Shown: in pieces, positions 10,834 through 18,422 of the stretch
Position numbering within the stretch: position 1 is the stretch's first letter
How the letters are laid out: the number at the start of each line of letters is the position of its first letter
Made by a program: the position numbers and the translations under genes
Assembly (NCBI RefSeq): GCF_000024165.1
Contig: NC_013194.1
Coordinates: 4,340,001 to 4,404,000 of the forward strand
Direction: 5' to 3'
Source: Accumulibacter phosphatis
Lineage (GTDB): Bacteria > Pseudomonadota > Gammaproteobacteria > Burkholderiales > Rhodocyclaceae
Length of the DNA stretch: 64,000 nt
The notes under the pieces: model-generated
Seen by the model: only the letters and a program-made list of their open reading frames with translations
The model's database searches: none
Told to the model about the DNA's origin: nothing

Positions 10834-10849
10834 TGGCGCGATAATTGCT
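10834..10849 (+). promoter_or_regulatory. Sigma-54 promoter of fliK
   Basis: TGGCGCGATAATTGCT matches the -24/-12 consensus TGGCACG-N4-TTGCW except for one base in the -24 box, with exact GG-N10-GC spacing. The predicted start is near 10860, about 30 bases before the fliK ATG. It would drive fliK and the following fliLMNOPQR genes. Confidence 0.88.
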
Positions 10850-10889
10850 TTGATCTTGGCTGCACCTGCATCCGCAGAAAGGATCGATC

Positions 10890-12059
10890 ATGAGCATTGC
10901 CATCGTGCCAACGCTCGCCCGGGCACCGATCGCGGCGACGCCCGGCGAGGCGACAATACGGGAAACATCGGCGCCGGCCGGCGCGCGCGTCGGCGGAGAC
11001 TTTGCCAGCATTCTGCTGGGGCTGCCGCTCAGTGTGGCAGAAGTTCCATCGCCAGCCAGCCAGGAAGGCAATCGCCTGGAGGTCGACAGCCTTCTGCTGC
11101 GTCTGCCGCTTGCCGGCACCGGAACGTCCCCCACCGGCGAGACGCCGGATGACGGCGAACCGGCTTCAGCAGACGCCGGCCTGGGAACCACCGATCCAGC
11201 ACTTCTGGCGGCACTCGGCGTGACACTGCCGCCGCAGCCGACCCGCATTGATGCCAGTGAGGGCGTCGCAGCGACGCTGTCAGAACAGACCCGCGCGGGG
11301 ATACCCGCCGCAGCGGGGCCGGGAGCGCAGCTGCCACCGCCTGGGGGTGTGCCGGCCGCGACCGGCAAGGACGCGGCCGCGCCACCACCGGCGACGGAGG
11401 CAAGCGGCGGCCGACCGGCAGATTTTGCCGCCACTGCATGGGCTTCGGCCTCTACCGCGCAGCTCCCGGAACTGGCGGCATCGACAGACAAGGTCGCCAC
11501 CACGCCGGCGGTGCAGGTAACCGCTGCTCTGGATGAGACGACAGTCAGCGATGGCCTCTTCGGCAACAACGTCCAGCCGCCGCCGAGCCTGCACGGCCTT
11601 CCGCGCCTGCAGGGCGTGCCAGCCCTCGAAAAGCCGCTACACGACCGGTCCTGGGCCACCGATCTCGGCCAGAAGCTCTTGTGGTTCGTCAGCAACGACA
11701 AGCAGGGCGCGCAACTGACTCTCAATCCGCCGCAACTGGGCTCGATAGAGATCACCATCCACATGGACAAGAACGGCGCCAACGCGCACTTCGCTTCGCC
11801 GAACCCGGACGTTCGTGGCGCCATCGAAACCGCCGTGCCGAGACTGCGCGAGATGTTCGCCGGCGCGGGGATCGATCTGGGACAGGTCAGCGTCGGCGGC
11901 GAATCCTTCCGGCAGCACTCCGACGGGCAGCAGGACACGTCGCAACGACCCCGCATCCTGGCTGATAAGGCTATACTTGGCGGCGGATCGGCTGGCGGCA
12001 TTCCGGGGGCGGCCGCCATCACGCGCCATGGCAGCTCGCTGGTGGACACCTTCGCCTAG
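10890..12059 (+). CDS. fliK: Flagellar hook-length control protein FliK
   Basis: 389 residues. FliK is the exported ruler that measures the hook and, with FlhB, switches the export gate from hook to filament substrates. The first two thirds are low-complexity, rich in Ala, Pro and Gly, and variable in this family. The C-terminal Flg_hook domain (about 262-350) carries QGAQLTLNPPQLGSIEI, the conserved L-x-P-x-x-LG core. AAGGATC precedes the ATG. Confidence 0.9.
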   Translation: MSIAIVPTLARAPIAATPGEATIRETSAPAGARVGGDFASILLGLPLSVAEVPSPASQEGNRLEVDSLLLRLPLAGTGTSPTGETPDDGEPASADAGLGTTDPALLAALGVTLPPQPTRIDASEGVAATLSEQTRAGIPAAAGPGAQLPPPGGVPAATGKDAAAPPPATEASGGRPADFAATAWASASTAQLPELAASTDKVATTPAVQVTAALDETTVSDGLFGNNVQPPPSLHGLPRLQGVPALEKPLHDRSWATDLGQKLLWFVSNDKQGAQLTLNPPQLGSIEITIHMDKNGANAHFASPNPDVRGAIETAVPRLREMFAGAGIDLGQVSVGGESFRQHSDGQQDTSQRPRILADKAILGGGSAGGIPGAAAITRHGSSLVDTFA

Positions 12060-12146
12060 CCCCCTGTCGTCTGGCTTGGGTACGACAAGCTGATCCCGGA
12101 GCCGAGACCAGCGGCGGACTGAAAAAACCAGGGAGAGAAGCGCGTA

Positions 12147-12695
12147 ATGGCCAAGGATGCAAAGCCGGCAACTGAAGGCGTGGAAACGGCACCCGCGAAG
12201 AACAGCAAGAAGCTGCTGATCATCATCATCGCCGTGGTGGTGGTCGTTCTCGGCCTTGGCGCGGTCACTGCCTTCCTGCTGTTGCGCCACGCTCCGGAAC
12301 AGGATGACGACGGCGAAGTCGCAGTCGAAAAGGCCAAGCCGGTCAAGAAGAAGAAGGTTGATCGGGAAGTGCCAATCTATGTTGCCCTCGATGCATTCAC
12401 CGTCAACCTCGTACCTGACAACGGCGACCAGTTTCTGCAGCTCGTTATGTCACTCGAGGTCGAAGATGCCCAGGTCGCCGACCACCTGAAGATGTATACC
12501 CCCAAGCTGCGCAACGACCTGACCCTGCTGCTGTCCAGCAAGAAGGCGTCGCAACTGATCTCCAAGGAAGGCAAGGAGCTCCTGGCGCAGGAGATCAAGG
12601 AACAGATCAACGGCATTATCGAGCCCGCCAGCAAGGGGAAGAAGCGTGACGGACCCATCAAGGAGGTTCTGTTCACATCGTTCATCATTCAGTGA
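12147..12695 (+). CDS. fliL: Flagellar basal body-associated protein FliL
   Basis: 182 residues: a short Lys-rich cytoplasmic N-terminus, one membrane span (KKLLIIIIAVVVVVLGLGAV, about 25-45) and a periplasmic stomatin-like domain that supports stator function. A GGGAGAGAAG ribosome-binding region precedes the ATG. The next gene, fliM, starts 6 bases after its stop. Confidence 0.94.
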   Translation: MAKDAKPATEGVETAPAKNSKKLLIIIIAVVVVVLGLGAVTAFLLLRHAPEQDDDGEVAVEKAKPVKKKKVDREVPIYVALDAFTVNLVPDNGDQFLQLVMSLEVEDAQVADHLKMYTPKLRNDLTLLLSSKKASQLISKEGKELLAQEIKEQINGIIEPASKGKKRDGPIKEVLFTSFIIQ

Positions 12696-12701
12696 GCGTC
12701 G

Positions 12702-13706
12702 ATGAGCGCCGATTTCCTCTCTCAGGATGAAGTCGACGCCCTGCTCAAGGGCGTCAGCGGCGAGGCGAGCGAGCCCGAGGCGGCCGACGAGGGTGACGAT
12801 GGCCCGCGCCCGTATGACTTGGGAACCCAGGAACGGATCGTCCGCGGGCGCATGCCGACGCTCGAGCTCGTCAATGAGCGCTTCGCCCGCTACCTACGCA
12901 TCGGCCTGTTCAACTACATGCATCGCAGTACCGAGATCTCGGTGGGCTCGATCCGGGTCCAGAAATACAGTGAGTTTACCCGCAACCTCGTGGTACCGAC
13001 CAACCTCAACCTCATCAACGCCAAGCCGCTGCGCGGCACGGCCCTGTTCGTCTTTGATCCGAGCCTGGTCTTTCTCGTCGTCGACAACATGTTTGGCGGT
13101 GATGGCCGCTTCCACACGCGCGTCGAGGGTCGCGATTTCACGGCTACGGAACAGCGCATCATCAAGGGGTTGCTGGGGGTGGTGTTCACCGAATACTCGC
13201 GCTCGTGGAAGCCGGTGTACGACCTGACCTTCGAGTACGTGCGCTCCGAAATGAACTCGCAGTTTGCCAATATCGCGACCCCCTCTGAGATCGTCGTCGC
13301 GACGACCTTCTCGATCGAGTTCGGCGGCTCGACTGCCGATCTGCACATCTGCTTTCCGTACTCGATGATCGAACCAATCCGTGACCTGCTATTCAGCACG
13401 ATGCAGAGTGACCAGCTGTCGACCGACCGGCGCTGGGTCATCATGCTGCGCAAACAGTTGACGAACGCTGAAGTCGAGATCACGGCGAGACTCGCGACAG
13501 CGACCGTCAGCCTTCGTCAGATTCTCGAAATGAAGGTCGGCGACATCGTTCCCATCGACATTCCCGAGAAAGTGATCGCCCAGGTCGACGATGTGCCCCT
13601 GATGGAATGCCGTTACGGGCAGCAGGGCGGGCAGTACGCGATCAAGATCGATCACTTCATGACCATCGAGAACCAGGAGACTCCTCAGGGAGAAAGCAAT
13701 GGCTAA
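12702..13706 (+). CDS. fliM: Flagellar motor switch protein FliM
   Basis: 334 residues. FliM receives CheY-P and sets rotation direction in the C ring. The N-terminal CheY-binding segment LSQDEVDALLKG (6-17) is present. So are the middle-domain GGDGR loop (about 130) and the C-terminal SpoA domain, homologous to FliN. Its stop overlaps the fliN start by 8 bases. Confidence 0.97.
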   Translation: MSADFLSQDEVDALLKGVSGEASEPEAADEGDDGPRPYDLGTQERIVRGRMPTLELVNERFARYLRIGLFNYMHRSTEISVGSIRVQKYSEFTRNLVVPTNLNLINAKPLRGTALFVFDPSLVFLVVDNMFGGDGRFHTRVEGRDFTATEQRIIKGLLGVVFTEYSRSWKPVYDLTFEYVRSEMNSQFANIATPSEIVVATTFSIEFGGSTADLHICFPYSMIEPIRDLLFSTMQSDQLSTDRRWVIMLRKQLTNAEVEITARLATATVSLRQILEMKVGDIVPIDIPEKVIAQVDDVPLMECRYGQQGGQYAIKIDHFMTIENQETPQGESNG

Positions 13707-14136
13707 ACAACCAGACGATTACGGAAGTCCTGCCGCAGACGACGGTGCGGCCGAAGACGACTGGGCCGCGGCGATGGCCGAGCAGGCTCTGGCTGACGCC
13801 GCACCGGCAGCCAACGCGCAGCCAGCCAACATCTTCCCCAGCTTCGGCGAACAGGGAAACAGCGGCTCGCTGATGAACGAACTCGACATGATCCTGGACA
13901 TTCCCGTCCAGCTCGCGGTCGAACTCGGGCGCACGCGGATAACGATCAAGAACCTCCTGCAGCTCGCCCATGGCTCGGTCGTCGAGCTTGACGCGATGGC
14001 AGGCGAACCACTGAACGTGTTCGTCAATGGCACCTTGATCGCGCAAGGCGAGGTCGTGGTCGTCAACGACAAGTTCGGCATCCGTCTGACCGACATCGTT
14101 ACCCCGGCCGAACGGGCCCGCAAGATCGGACACTGA
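13699..14136 (+). CDS. fliN: Flagellar motor switch protein FliN
   Basis: 145 residues. The acidic, alanine-rich N-terminal extension (1-58) is followed by a SpoA domain (about 64-140) with MILDIPVQLAVELGRT, LLQLAHGSVVELD and FGIRLTDI. FliN forms the base of the C ring together with FliM. The start is inside the end of fliM. Confidence 0.96.
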   Translation: MAKQPDDYGSPAADDGAAEDDWAAAMAEQALADAAPAANAQPANIFPSFGEQGNSGSLMNELDMILDIPVQLAVELGRTRITIKNLLQLAHGSVVELDAMAGEPLNVFVNGTLIAQGEVVVVNDKFGIRLTDIVTPAERARKIGH

Positions 14137-14278
14137 GCTTCTCTGACGCCCCGTCCGGCGATCCGGCCGAGGGTCGGCCCGTGACCGGGTGGTGAGCGGC
14201 CATTGCGCAGCGAAAGCAGCGTTCAGCCGCGGTTTTCGGTTTAAGATAGCGAGCGGTACCAACGGTTGGCGGACGATC

Positions 14279-14728
14279 TTGATTCGACACCTCAAATCAA
14301 TCAGCTCCACGGGTACGCTCGGCGTGCAGATCCTCGTCGCCCTTCTTTCGGGCCGCGCCGTGGCCCAAACGACCGCCGCCGAATTGCCCGGCGTTTCGGC
14401 AACGACCATGCTGCAAACAGTACTCGGCCTGGCCGTGGTCATCGGCGTCCTCTTTCTGGCTGCTTACCTTCTGCGCAAGCTCAATGGCGGCCGGGGCTTT
14501 GGCAGCCACGGACCTCTGCGGGTAGTCGGCGGCCTGATGCTCGGGGCGCGCGAGCGCATAGTTCTCGTCGAAGTGGGCGACACCTGGCTGATCGTCGGAC
14601 TTGTTCCCGGCCAGATCCGTACCCTGCATACGCTGCCGAAGGGCGAACTCAAAGCCACCGGCGAGGGTGACAGACTTTTCGCGCAGTGGCTGAAGCAGAT
14701 TGTCGAGCGCAAGAGTGAAGGCGGCTAG
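14279..14728 (+). CDS. fliO: Flagellar biosynthesis protein FliO
   Basis: 149 residues from a proposed TTG at 14279. FliO helps assemble the FliP ring of the export gate. A signal-like N-terminus (about 10-30, ending GRAVAQ), one membrane span (MLQTVLGLAVVIGVLFLAAYLL) and the C-terminal FliO domain (LGARERIVLVEVGDTWLIVGLVPGQI) are visible. The frame stays open up to 14189, but that extension has no hydrophobic or family character. The start is therefore uncertain. The end overlaps fliP. Confidence 0.85.
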   Translation: MIRHLKSISSTGTLGVQILVALLSGRAVAQTTAAELPGVSATTMLQTVLGLAVVIGVLFLAAYLLRKLNGGRGFGSHGPLRVVGGLMLGARERIVLVEVGDTWLIVGLVPGQIRTLHTLPKGELKATGEGDRLFAQWLKQIVERKSEGG

Positions 14729-15467
14729 GTCCTTCGGCTGGCTGTTCCTGCTCGGACTGCTGTCGCCGCTGGCTGCCTGGGCACAGGCTGGCGGGCTGCC
14801 GATGGTGACCAGCACGCCGGGTGTCGGTGGCAGCCAGACCTACACGCTGTCGATCCAGACGCTGCTGACACTGACGGCACTCACCTTCATCCCCGCGGCG
14901 CTGTTGATGATGACCAGCTTCACGCGCATCATCATCGTGCTCTCCTTGCTGCGCCACGCGCTGGGTACGCAAACCTCGCCGCCCAATCAGGTGCTGCTTG
15001 GCCTGTCGCTGTTCCTGACCTTCTTCATCATGTCGCCGGTGCTCGACACCGTGTACACGGAGGCCTACCTGCCGCTGTCGGAGAACCGGATCACTTACCT
15101 CCAGGCCATTGAACGCGGCGCCGTGCCGCTGCGCAAGTTCATGCTCAAGCAGACGCGTGAGGCCGACATCGCCCTGTTTGCCCGCATGACCAACGCCCCC
15201 CGCTTTCAGTCGACCGACGACATTCCGATGCGTCTACTGATCCCGGCATTTGTGACCAGCGAGTTGAAGACGGCCTTTCAGATCGGCTTCATCATCTTCA
15301 TTCCTTTCCTGATCGTCGACATGGTGGTGGCCAGCGTGCTGATGTCGATGGGCATGATGATGATGTCGCCGGTAATGGTGGCGCTGCCGTTCAAGCTGAT
15401 GCTGTTCGTCCTCGTCGACGGCTGGCATCTGCTGCTCGGGTCGCTGGTCGCGAGTTTCGGCTCATGA
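14715..15467 (+). CDS. fliP: Flagellar export gate protein FliP
   Basis: 250 residues from GTG at 14715, giving a basic N-terminus (MKAARSFGW) and a cleavable signal peptide (LFLLGLLSPLAAWAQA) as in FliP. A TTG at 14700 would add five residues. FliP forms the core ring of the type III export gate. TSFTRIIIVLSLLRHALGTQTSPPNQVLLGL and the C-terminal Met-rich helices (MGMMMMSPVMVALPFKLMLFVLVDGW) are conserved. It overlaps fliO and fliQ, so these are translationally coupled. Confidence 0.96.
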   Translation: MKAARSFGWLFLLGLLSPLAAWAQAGGLPMVTSTPGVGGSQTYTLSIQTLLTLTALTFIPAALLMMTSFTRIIIVLSLLRHALGTQTSPPNQVLLGLSLFLTFFIMSPVLDTVYTEAYLPLSENRITYLQAIERGAVPLRKFMLKQTREADIALFARMTNAPRFQSTDDIPMRLLIPAFVTSELKTAFQIGFIIFIPFLIVDMVVASVLMSMGMMMMSPVMVALPFKLMLFVLVDGWHLLLGSLVASFGS

Positions 15468-15733
15468 CGCCTGAACTGGTCATGGATATTGGACGGCAAG
15501 CGGTCGAGATGACCCTCCTGCTGTCAGCGCCGTTGCTGCTGGCCGCCCTGGTCATCGGCCTCATCGTGAGCGTCTTCCAGGCGGCAACACAGATCAACGA
15601 GCAGACGCTTGCGTTCGTTCCCAAACTGGTCGGAATGTTCCTGATCCTTCTGCTCGCCGGCCCGTGGATGCTGCAGCTGATGGTCGAGTACGTTCGCCGG
15701 CTGTTCGAGAGCATTCCGCTGCTCATCGGCTGA
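15464..15733 (+). CDS. fliQ: Flagellar export gate protein FliQ
   Basis: 89 residues with two membrane helices (about 14-36 and 50-72), the usual size for FliQ. FliQ packs around FliP/FliR in the export gate. VFQAATQINEQTLAFVPK is the family signature. ATGA overlap with fliP; 7-base gap to fliR. Confidence 0.96.
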   Translation: MTPELVMDIGRQAVEMTLLLSAPLLLAALVIGLIVSVFQAATQINEQTLAFVPKLVGMFLILLLAGPWMLQLMVEYVRRLFESIPLLIG

Positions 15734-15740
15734 CTGGCGA

Positions 15741-16526
15741 ATGATCAGCCTGACCACGGCCGAGATCAACGCCTGGGTAGTGGCCTTTTTCTTCCCTCTG
15801 GCACGCGTCCTCGCCCTGCTCGCCGCCGCGCCGCCATTCAACAACCCAGCCCTGCCAGCGCGCGTCCGCCTGGCGCTCGGCCTGGCCATCACCATTGGGA
15901 TTGCCCCCGTACTGCCGCTTATGCCTGCGCTCGACCCGGCGTCGGGCGCAGGCATGCTGATCCTCGCGCAGGAACTGATCATCGGCACGGCCATGGGCTT
16001 CGCCATGCGTCTCGTCTTCAGTGCGGTGGACATGGCCGGCAACATCGTCAGCCTGGAGATGGGTCTCGGCTTCGCCAGCGCCTATGACCCGCAAACCGCC
16101 GGTCAGACAGCCGTCGTTTCGGAATTCATGGGTCTGCTGGCCCTGCTCGTGTTCATGGCCATCAACGGCCACCTGATGGTGATCGCCACCCTGACACACA
16201 GCTTTTCTGTGATCCCCATCGGCGGACCAAGGCTGGGCGCCACCACCTGGTCGAGTCTGGCCAACTCCGCGGCGATCGTCTTTTCGGCAGGACTCTTCCT
16301 CGTCCTGCCGATCATCGTCGCCTTGATGATCAGCAACCTTGCGCTGGCTATCCTGAGCCGCGCGGCGCCACAACTCAACCTGATGGCCATCGGTTTTCCG
16401 CTGACCATCGCCCTCGGCTTTGCCGCGCTGCTCTTCGGCCTGTCGTATATGGGAACGCCCCTGCAGGAGCTGTTCGAGAATGGGCTGCAGTCAATGCTCG
16501 GCCATTTTGCGGTCGTCACCCCTTAG
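15741..16526 (+). CDS. fliR: Flagellar export gate protein FliR
   Basis: 261 residues, strongly hydrophobic with about six membrane segments. FliR completes the FliPQR gate. Conserved stretches include RVLALLAAAPPFNNPALPARVRLALGLAI and the GEVIGxxxGF-like ELIIGTAMGFAMRLVFSAVDMAG. It is the last gene of the fliK-R run and its stop overlaps the stop of a convergent lipoprotein gene by 4 bases. Confidence 0.95.
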   Translation: MISLTTAEINAWVVAFFFPLARVLALLAAAPPFNNPALPARVRLALGLAITIGIAPVLPLMPALDPASGAGMLILAQELIIGTAMGFAMRLVFSAVDMAGNIVSLEMGLGFASAYDPQTAGQTAVVSEFMGLLALLVFMAINGHLMVIATLTHSFSVIPIGGPRLGATTWSSLANSAAIVFSAGLFLVLPIIVALMISNLALAILSRAAPQLNLMAIGFPLTIALGFAALLFGLSYMGTPLQELFENGLQSMLGHFAVVTP

Positions 16527-17053
16527 GGCGTCCTGCCGGGATCCGCGCGGACGAGCTGGATCGTTCCTTCGGCGTAACGATGGGTAAACGGCGTGCTCGA
16601 TTCGATCCCCTCTGCGTAGTCGAGAATCCGGAAGCCCGGAAACCCGCGTTCGCGCTGCAGCTGCAGCGCTCGCCGCCGCAGGATCAACCCCGACTCGCCA
16701 TCGCCGCCGATGCGAAAGCTCTTTGCACGCATCGAGAGCATGTAGGTCGTGCCGTCGACGATCCTTTCCTCAATGGTCCAGTTGGGCGCCAGCGGATCGT
16801 AGATCACATAGGCGGCGACCACGGCGGCAGCGGCCAGCCCCAGGTTGGCCCCCCCCGAATACTGGTTGACCGCGTAGCCCACCGCGCCGACGAGGGCGAC
16901 GGCCTTGGCTGGCTCCACACTGACGGTTGGACTTGGCGACTGGGCATACGCGTAGTCAGGCCGGCTGGTGTCGACACGCGGCGGCGGGTTCCAGTCGATC
17001 GTGCCACAGGCGGCCAGCAAGAGTGCAGCCCAAGAAGCCGCCAGGACGCGCAT
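16523..17053 (-). CDS. Orphan lipoprotein at the end of the flg operon
   Basis: 176 residues with a lipoprotein signal peptide and lipobox LLAAC (cysteine near residue 16), so probably membrane-anchored on the periplasmic side. A Pro/Ser-rich region is followed by a glycine/alanine-rich hydrophobic stretch (VGAVGYAV ... GLAAAAVVAAYVIYDPLAPNW, about 55-90) and a mixed C-terminal domain. It starts 18 bases after flgL on the same strand, so it is likely co-transcribed with the rod-hook genes and may have a flagellar role. I do not recognise the family. Confidence 0.75.
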   Translation of the reverse strand: MRVLAASWAALLLAACGTIDWNPPPRVDTSRPDYAYAQSPSPTVSVEPAKAVALVGAVGYAVNQYSGGANLGLAAAAVVAAYVIYDPLAPNWTIEERIVDGTTYMLSMRAKSFRIGGDGESGLILRRRALQLQRERGFPGFRILDYAEGIESSTPFTHRYAEGTIQLVRADPGRTP

Positions 17054-17071
17054 GCCATTCCCTCCCGTGGA

Positions 17072-18412
17072 TCAGATGTACTTGAACAGACTCAGGCCGC
17101 TGATCGCGACAAACGACTTCTGCGCCGCTTCAAGCGCGACCTGCTGGCGGGTGAAGTCCGAGATCGCCTGCGCATAGTCGAGGTCCTGGAGATCCGACAG
17201 CGTCTGCTGGTATTGAATGTCCACGGCCGACGCGTTGCTGCTCAGTGCTTCCAGTTCCTGCAGGCGGGCGCCGACGCTGGACTGCACGCGGCTCACATTG
17301 CCAAGCGCCTGGTCGAGATTGGTCAAGTGCGCCGCTAGGTCTCCGGAGAAGGCCGTCCTCGCCGTGCTCGAAGCCAGCGGCGCCTGCAGCAGATCGATGA
17401 TCTCCTGCATGGTCTGAAAGACGCTCTTGTTGATACTGGGCTTGATCGTGAAGGCATCGTCATCGGCGGGCGAACCGCTGATGACGACCTGAGCGCCAAA
17501 ATCGGTCGCCACCGCCGCCGGCGGAGCCGTCGTGGCCAGGCGCACGGCCATACCGGGAGTGAAGGGTTGCGGGTCACTAACGGCTATGGGAGGCAAGGCG
17601 GCTGCCGGGGGCGCCGGGGTCGAGGTATCGAACAGCTGGTACTGGCTGACGCCCGCGACCGACGAAAACTGAATCTGCAGCCCACGACTCTCGGTGCCCT
17701 GCCAGGGAAAGGTGTTCAAGGCGTTCCGCCACATCGCCTGGTCGAGCACTGAGCCCGAGTCCATCAGCCCCGAGCCTAGGTTGGGAGAACCCGTGACGGT
17801 GCGGCCGGCCGTCATCGCGAAGGTACCGTTGCCTTCCGGAACGTTCATGAACAGCTCGCTACCAGCGACGCTCGTCGCCATCTGCTGAGACGTAGCCACC
17901 TGCAGGAGTTGCTGGCCGTCGTCACCGAAATAGCTGATCGAAGACGACGCCGGCGACACGGCGGCGCTGCGCGCAAACGGCGTCGTCTCGCTCTGGTAGC
18001 CGGCGAACAGGTAATCGCCTTGAGCATTCCGACTATTGGCGATACCCAGCATCTCGTCAAAGCGTGCCGCGAGTTCGGCAGCAATTGCCTGGCGATCGCT
18101 ATCGCCGAGGATCGTATTGCTCGCCTGAACGACCCGGCTGCGTGCGCTCTGCAGCAGGTCCGTCAAGGAGGTGAGCTGGCTGTCCACCAGACCGAGGCGA
18201 TCGCTCGCGTCACGCTGATTCTCCACGTACTGGGCGGTCAGCCCCTTGGCCTGCGTTATGGTCAGCGCCCGCGCAGAAGCCACGGGATCATCCGCTGGAG
18301 TCAGCATCCGGCGGTCACTCGAAATCTGGTTCTGCAGCTTGGCGAGTTGCTCCTGGTTCCGCTGAATGCTGCGCACGCCAGCGCTGTAGATTTGATTCGT
18401 GCTGATACGCAT
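17072..18412 (-). CDS. flgL: Flagellar hook-filament junction protein FlgL (HAP3)
   Basis: 446 residues from ATG at 18412 (MRISTNQIYSAGVRSIQRNQ); the frame extends 18 codons further upstream into flgK but that part is not FlgL-like. The N-terminal flagellin-type D0/D1 helices include SSDRRMLTPADDPVASARAL. The C-terminal helix includes DIQYQQTLSDLQDLDYAQAISDFTRQQVALEAAQ. FlgL joins hook to filament above FlgK. It lies 10 bases downstream of flgK. Confidence 0.95.
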   Translation of the reverse strand: MRISTNQIYSAGVRSIQRNQEQLAKLQNQISSDRRMLTPADDPVASARALTITQAKGLTAQYVENQRDASDRLGLVDSQLTSLTDLLQSARSRVVQASNTILGDSDRQAIAAELAARFDEMLGIANSRNAQGDYLFAGYQSETTPFARSAAVSPASSSISYFGDDGQQLLQVATSQQMATSVAGSELFMNVPEGNGTFAMTAGRTVTGSPNLGSGLMDSGSVLDQAMWRNALNTFPWQGTESRGLQIQFSSVAGVSQYQLFDTSTPAPPAAALPPIAVSDPQPFTPGMAVRLATTAPPAAVATDFGAQVVISGSPADDDAFTIKPSINKSVFQTMQEIIDLLQAPLASSTARTAFSGDLAAHLTNLDQALGNVSRVQSSVGARLQELEALSSNASAVDIQYQQTLSDLQDLDYAQAISDFTRQQVALEAAQKSFVAISGLSLFKYI

Positions 18413-18422
18413 GGCTTGCTCC

